DNA from: Streptomyces sp. D2-8
GTDB lineage: Bacteria; Actinomycetota; Actinomycetes; Streptomycetales; Streptomycetaceae
Direction: 5' to 3'
Length of the DNA: 64,000 nt
Assembly (NCBI RefSeq): GCF_023184515.1
Contig: NZ_JAAHBP010000001.1
Coordinates: 310,001 to 374,000 of the forward strand
The position numbers and the translations under genes were made by a program. Below, one piece after another: positions 60,476 to 64,000 of this stretch; within the stretch, counting starts at the first letter, position 1; every line of letters starts with the position of its first letter. A model generated the notes under the pieces. The model was given only the letters and a program-made list of their open reading frames with translations. It made no database searches and was not told the origin of the DNA.

Positions 60476-61132
60476 CGGCCGATCAGGGCAGGTCCGGCAC
60501 TGGGCCTCGGCGTCAGCCGCAACTCCGTCCGCGAGGCCCTCAAGGCCCTCCAGGCCCTCGACATCCTCGAGGTCGGACACGGCTACGGCACGTATGTCGG
60601 CCAGGCCTCCCTCACCCCGCTCGTCGACGGCCTGGCCTTCCGCACCCTGGCCCGCCACGACGACGGCCTGGCCTTCTGCACCCTGGCCCGCCACGACGAC
60701 GACACCTGCGCCCTCGCCGAGATCCTCCAGGTCCGCGAGGCGCTGGAGGAGGGCCTGATCCGCCGGGTCGCCACGACGGCCACCGAAGCGGAACCGGACA
60801 AGCTGGAGGACGTGGTGACGCGCATGGAGGCCGCGCGCGGCACGGGTCGCTCCTTCCCCGAACTCGACCGCGAGTTCCACGAGGTCCTGTACGCGTCCCT
60901 GGGCAACGACCTCGTCCTCCAGCTCCTCGCCGCGTTCTGGACGGTCTGCCGCCCGGTCACCGGAGCCCGCGGCCGGCCCGACGACCCGCCCCCCGAGATC
61001 ACGGTCCGCCGCCACCGCGACATCGTCACGGCCTTGCGTGCGCGGGACGTGGAGGGGGCGCGGCGGGCGATGGCGGTGCACTTCCGGGGCGTCGAGGCGC
61101 GGGCGGGGCAGGAGCCGCGGGGAGTGGGCTGA
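60476..61132 (+). pseudogene. N-terminally truncated FadR/GntR-type regulator
   Basis: The frame opens after a TGA at 60473 and begins inside the winged helix (LGLGVSRNSVREALKALQALDILEVGHGYGTYVG). About 40-50 residues that should precede this are absent, and no ATG or GTG precedes the helix-turn-helix; a CTG at 60500 is the only near option. The FadR_C ligand domain (ILQVREALEEGLIRRV, ELDREFHEVLYASLGNDLVLQLL, RRHRDIVTALRARD) is complete. A 36-bp tandem duplication adds 12 residues. It is probably the former regulator of the divergent ABC/aldolase operon, now damaged, unless a non-standard start is used. Confidence 0.7.
60626..60697 (+). repeat. 36-bp tandem duplication inside the FadR-type gene
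   Basis: Two copies (60626-60661, 60662-60697) each encode DGLAF(R/C)TLARHD and differ by one clear base, which gives Arg in one and Cys in the other. It keeps the reading frame. Confidence 0.85.
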
Positions 61133-61172
61133 ACCGGCCCCCTGCCGAGCGGACGCGGAGCATGATGAGGGC

Positions 61173-61610
61173 GTGAGCGAGCTGTGGAGCGAGAGCGACG
61201 CCGGCGTCCTGCGACTGCCGTCCGGCCGGCTGATCCGGGGCCGGGGCCTGCGCCACCCCCTGGACCCCGGCAAGCCCCAACCCTCCTACGCCGTCCACCT
61301 CCTCGGCAGGCGGCCGCCCGAGGTCCCCTGGGACTCCGCCTGGATCCGCTGGCCCGACTTCCGCCTTCCGGCGGATCCGGCGGCCGCCCGCGCCCTGCTG
61401 ACCGGGGCGTGGGAACGGGCCGCCGGGGAGCGGGTGGAGATCGCCTGCGGAGGCGGCCGCGGCCGCACGGGCACGGCCCTGGCCTGCCTGGCGGTGCTGG
61501 ACGGGGTGCCGGGGGAGGAGGCGGTGGCGTACGTCCGGCGGCATTACGACCGGCGGGCGGTGGAGACACCGTGGCAGCGGCGGTACGTGCGCCGGTTCGG
61601 CGAGGGATGA
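61173..61610 (+). CDS. Small protein-tyrosine-phosphatase-like protein
   Basis: 145 residues from GTG 61173. The P-loop CX5R is present as Cys92-GGGRG-Arg98 followed by TGT. A WPD-like general-acid loop lies at Trp60-Pro61-Asp62 (IRWPDFRLP). Both are at the usual spacing for cysteine phosphatases of the dual-specificity/PTP group. The glycine-rich P-loop (CGGGRGRTG) is a known actinobacterial variant. It is cytoplasmic and stands between the regulator remnant and a convergent hydrolase. The target is unknown. Confidence 0.85.
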   Translation: MSELWSESDAGVLRLPSGRLIRGRGLRHPLDPGKPQPSYAVHLLGRRPPEVPWDSAWIRWPDFRLPADPAAARALLTGAWERAAGERVEIACGGGRGRTGTALACLAVLDGVPGEEAVAYVRRHYDRRAVETPWQRRYVRRFGEG

Positions 61611-61634
61611 GCCTCTCCTTCGGCACCGCACCGT

Positions 61635-63110
61635 TCACTCGCAGTAGAGGTCGGAGGCGGGCCGTGTGCCGGTGGCCAGGAAACGGGAGACGGTCCGGTC
61701 GCCGCAGGCGTTGCCGTTGTCCAGATAGGCACCATGGCCGGTGGAGTTCACGGTGACCATGACGGCCCGGTCGCCGAGAGCTTGGCGGAGCTTGAGGGCG
61801 CCGCTGAGCGGGGTGGAGACATCCCGCTGGTTCTGCACGAGCAGGACGTTGGACGGTCCGCGGCCGGTGACCCGAACGGTCGGCTCCTTCGGCTCGAACG
61901 GCCAGGCGGCACACACCATCGGCCCGCGCGGCATGCCTGCGGTCAGCGGGTACGTCGCCCGGCTCTCGTCGACGCCCTTGTGGTACTCGGCGGCGGATCC
62001 GGGCCAGTCGACGTCGTTGCAGTTCGTGCCGACAGCGACCGCGGCGACGTTCTGCAGGACCGGCTCGGGCGGCGCCTCGGGCACGGGCGGCACGGTGCCC
62101 TTGCGGGCGGCCCGGATGGCCTTGGCCAGGGTCGGGTAGTCGTCGGGGTCGTAGAGGCTGGACAGCATGGTCTGGCGGAGGGCGTTGCCGTCGAACCGCG
62201 GGGGGACGGCGCCGGGCCAGGGGAGGGGCTCGCGGTCCAGCCGAGCGGCGAGCCGCAGGAAGCCGGACCGTACCTCGGCGGGCGTACGGGCGACCCGGTA
62301 CGGATGGCCGGGCCGGGAGGCCCACCGGGCGAACTCGGGGAAGTTGTCCTCGACACCGACCTCGAAGGCGGCGAGCCAGTTGCGGGTCACACGGGTGTGG
62401 TCGGGGTCGTTGTTGCTGTCCAGCACGATGCGGTCGGTGCGGTGCGGGAACAACTGGCCGTAGACGGCGCCGACGTAGGTGCCGTACGAGACGCCCCACG
62501 CGGAGATCTTCTCCTCGCCGAGGGCGGCCCGGACACGGTCCAGGTCGCGTGCCTCGTTGGCGGTGCTGAGGTGCCGGATCAGCTCGCCGCCGTTACGGGC
62601 ACAGGCCTCGGCGGTGCGCCGCGCGGTGGCCATGCTCTCGCCGATGGAACCGTCCGGGGCCGGCCAGGGCAGGAGCTTGGTCATGCCGAGGTCGGCGGGG
62701 TCGAGTGCGCAGTCGACGGCGGTGGAGGGCGCCATCCCGCGCGGCGCGAACCCGACGAGGTCGTAGGCGTCCCGGACCCGCTGCGGCAGCTTCTGCCCCT
62801 TGCCGGAGGGGTCGGCGAGACTGTCCCCGCCGGGGCCGCCCGGAATGAGTAACAGCGCACCCCGCCGCGCGGACGGCTTCTCACTGGGAATCCGGGAGAC
62901 GGCGATCTGGATCTCCGGGCTGTCCGGGTCGGAATAGTCCATGGGGACGTCGAGCGTGGCGCATTGCTGTCTGGGGTCGAGGCCGGAGGCGGTGCACTTC
63001 GTCCAGTGGAGGCGCTCGGGTGTGGCGGCGGACGCCCCACCGGGCCCGGCGAATCCGAGCACCGCACCGGCGGCGGCGACCAGTGCCGCGTATGTCGTGA
63101 TCTGCTTCAT
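61635..63110 (-). CDS. Secreted alpha/beta hydrolase, TAP (tripeptidyl aminopeptidase-like) family
   Basis: 491 residues. The signal peptide is MKQITTYAALVAAAGAVLGFAGPGGASA, cut near residue 28. The oxyanion region is LLIPGGPGGDS, the nucleophile is Ser208 in WGVSYGTYVG, and the acid and base are Asp in NQRDVSTPL and His in STGHGAY. The C-terminal domain is TAP-like. The usual GFDPRGxGxS reads GFAPRGMAPS here (Asp to Ala at about 122). Homologues are mycelium-associated aminopeptidases (SlpD/SlpE, Tap). It contains an even number of Cys, as expected of a secreted enzyme. Confidence 0.9.
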   Translation of the reverse strand: MKQITTYAALVAAAGAVLGFAGPGGASAATPERLHWTKCTASGLDPRQQCATLDVPMDYSDPDSPEIQIAVSRIPSEKPSARRGALLLIPGGPGGDSLADPSGKGQKLPQRVRDAYDLVGFAPRGMAPSTAVDCALDPADLGMTKLLPWPAPDGSIGESMATARRTAEACARNGGELIRHLSTANEARDLDRVRAALGEEKISAWGVSYGTYVGAVYGQLFPHRTDRIVLDSNNDPDHTRVTRNWLAAFEVGVEDNFPEFARWASRPGHPYRVARTPAEVRSGFLRLAARLDREPLPWPGAVPPRFDGNALRQTMLSSLYDPDDYPTLAKAIRAARKGTVPPVPEAPPEPVLQNVAAVAVGTNCNDVDWPGSAAEYHKGVDESRATYPLTAGMPRGPMVCAAWPFEPKEPTVRVTGRGPSNVLLVQNQRDVSTPLSGALKLRQALGDRAVMVTVNSTGHGAYLDNGNACGDRTVSRFLATGTRPASDLYCE

Positions 63111-63409
63111 GCCGAGCAGCCTGGTCGACGTCGGCGGACGGCCACATCCGGGTAACCGCCCTATATCGCAGGGGGATTACCCCAGGAAGCCGCCGGGCCG
63201 ACCCGCTCATCCCATACACCGGCGGCATCCCGTATTTCGCCGGACTGCTTCCTGCGCAACCGCTCGAAAATACCCCCGGTTTACGGCATCCCGTGCCGAA
63301 CCCCTTTGTGCCGCAACGCAGTTGTAGGGCACAGACCCCTCCGAAGGGTAGTCGCGGAGCGTCACCACGGAGACGCGAAGAGTGAAACCGCGAAAGGAAG
63401 GGGAGCACG
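63111..63409. other. Divergent 299-bp intergenic region
   Basis: No gene is seen. It contains an imperfect inverted repeat near the TAP hydrolase start (63150-63182) and an 11-bp direct repeat, CGGCATCCCGT, at 63223 and 63284. AT-richer patches around 63230-63300 probably include promoters. AAGGAAGGGG at 63394 is the ribosome site of the next gene. Confidence 0.5.
63150..63182. promoter_or_regulatory. Imperfect 13-bp inverted repeat upstream of the TAP hydrolase
   Basis: GGGTAACCGCCCT and AGGGGGATTACCC pair at 11 of 13 positions with a 7-nt loop, starting 40 bp upstream of the hydrolase ATG. It could be an operator or leader hairpin. Confidence 0.45.
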
Positions 63410-63616
63410 GTGGAGGCACGACACTCGGCGCTCTGCGTCGAAGAAGTGGAGGACGCGGTGAAAGAATTGCGGGCAGAACTCGCCAAGGCCGGAATTATCC
63501 AGCTCTCACTGGGGCTTGATCCGGTAAGTCTTGCGCGGGAAGCGCCCTGCCCGCTCGTCGAATCGGCCCGGTGTTCCGTGCGGACCGCCCGGCGGCTCGC
63601 GGCGGTGCCGCGATGA
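63410..63616 (+). CDS. Small hypothetical protein
   Basis: 68 residues from GTG 63410, with a strong AAGGAAGGGG site upstream. It begins MEARHSALCVEEVEDAVKELRAELAKAGI, a predicted amphipathic helix, and ends basic (RCSVRTARRLAAVPR). It has three Cys and no signal peptide or membrane segment. Codon use is less GC-biased in the middle (GGAATTATCCAG), which hints at acquired DNA or relaxed constraint. It is coupled to the next small gene by a 4-bp overlap. The family is not recognised; similar pairs are common in Streptomyces. Confidence 0.72.
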   Translation: MEARHSALCVEEVEDAVKELRAELAKAGIIQLSLGLDPVSLAREAPCPLVESARCSVRTARRLAAVPR

Positions 63617-63828
63617 AGCCCCCGGTCGGCGCGTATGTCGTGGACACCCGTAACGGACGCATCGGCATCGTCATGGGGCATGAGGGGCCCTACGTGCAGC
63701 TGCGGCCGTACGGGGGCGGGAAGGAATGGGACGTGGACCCCGGTGCCGTCCGGCACGCCACCCCGGCCGAGCGGCTGAGCGCGGCGACGGCGTACGCCAA
63801 CGCCCGCAGCAGGGGTGAGGTCCCTTGA
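63613..63828 (+). CDS. Small hypothetical protein
   Basis: 71 residues from ATG 63613 (MKPPVGAYVVDTRNGRIGIVMGHEGPYVQLRPYGGGKEWDV). The beta-rich start with GRIGIVMGHEGPYVQLRP resembles small SH3-like barrels found beside regulator genes in Streptomyces, though this is an impression only. It ends in a helix (TPAERLSAATAYANARSRG). It starts within the stop codon of the preceding gene (ATGA) and ends 35 bp before recO. Confidence 0.78.
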   Translation: MKPPVGAYVVDTRNGRIGIVMGHEGPYVQLRPYGGGKEWDVDPGAVRHATPAERLSAATAYANARSRGEVP

Positions 63829-63863
63829 CCCGGGCGACCGGGTGACCCTGCCAGAATGGCTCC

Positions 63864-64000
63864 ATGAGTCTGTTCCGCGACGACGGCATCGTGCTGCGCA
63901 CCCAGAAACTGGGTGAGGCGGACCGGATCATCACGCTGCTCACACGCGGTCACGGGCGGGTACGCGCGGTGGCCCGGGGCGTGCGCCGGACGAAGTCGAA
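63864..64000 (+). CDS. recO: DNA repair protein RecO, N-terminal part (3' end outside window)
   Basis: The visible 45 residues begin [20 protein letters not shown], then [25 protein letters not shown]. This is the OB-fold start of RecO, which loads RecA onto SSB-coated DNA with RecR. The basic RGVRRTKSK strand is typical. The gene continues past the window edge. In actinomycetes recO is usually followed by uppS. Confidence 0.93.
   Translation, partial: MSLFRDDGIVLRTQKLGEADRIITLLTRGHGRVRAVARGVRRTKS

Overview
The window is a stretch of a high-GC actinobacterial chromosome, almost certainly a Streptomyces. Coding sequence has the extreme third-position G/C bias of the genus, GTG and TTG starts are frequent, and the housekeeping genes follow a typical Streptomyces order (comEC, holA, rpsT, lepA, hemW, hrcA, dnaJ, rsmE, phoH, ybeY, era, leuA, recO). 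Differentiation-type regulators (XRE/DUF397 with an RsbW-like ATPase, and a SpoIIE-type phosphatase) are also present. No rRNA, tRNA, CRISPR array or intact mobile element was found.

Layout. 1-5.7 kb: the 3' end of comEC, an arylamine N-acetyltransferase, a YceI-type protein, holA, a SnoaL-like protein and rpsT (minus). 5.9-9.9 kb: lepA and a fadD-type acyl-CoA ligase. 10-17 kb: a large signalling locus. A response regulator is translationally coupled to a 1359-residue soluble poly-HAMP hybrid kinase, and divergent to them is a protein joining an RsbW-like ATPase, GAF and SpoIIE phosphatase. 17-24 kb: hemW, a DUF3097 protein, a metallo-beta-lactamase-fold hydrolase, then hrcA (with a CIRCE operator)-dnaJ-nitronate monooxygenase-rsmE. 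24-31 kb: a lipoprotein, a tricorn-type protease, a HIT protein, RNase Z and an adenine/adenosine deaminase. 31-35 kb: an MFS exporter, an enolase-superfamily sugar-acid dehydratase and a PfkB kinase. 35-41 kb: phoH-ybeY-CNNM-mmcQ-cdd-like-era. This last run is interrupted before era by a secreted protein, a 3' fragment of a P-II (glnB/glnK) gene and a 3' fragment of a tnpB transposon gene.

41-46.6 kb: an RsbW-like ATPase, an XRE regulator, a DUF397 protein and a DUF574-type methyltransferase, then a GH1 glucosidase and a two-gene unit of protealysin-like M4 protease plus emfourin-type inhibitor. 46.8-48.7 kb: leuA behind a Leu-codon leader peptide and attenuator. 49-54 kb: a TerB-like protein, an MMPL exporter behind two strong palindromes, and a NarL-type two-component pair. 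53.8-61.1 kb: a minus-strand operon of substrate-binding protein, permease, a fused permease-ATPase, a second ATPase and a DapA-like aldolase, facing an apparently 5'-truncated FadR-type regulator. 61-64 kb: a small tyrosine-phosphatase-like protein, a TAP-family secreted hydrolase, two small hypothetical genes and the start of recO.

Most noteworthy: the poly-HAMP kinase with six DNA repeats in exact 276-bp phase, resembling the osmoadaptation pair OsaA/OsaB; the protease-inhibitor pair; the P-II/TnpB scar; an exact 58-bp duplication of the dnaJ 3' end; the permease-ATPase fusion; the truncated FadR gene with a 36-bp internal duplication; and several unrecorded palindromes placed like operators. 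Nothing here is a clear-cut new defence or biosynthetic system. All family assignments come from reading motifs, without database searches.
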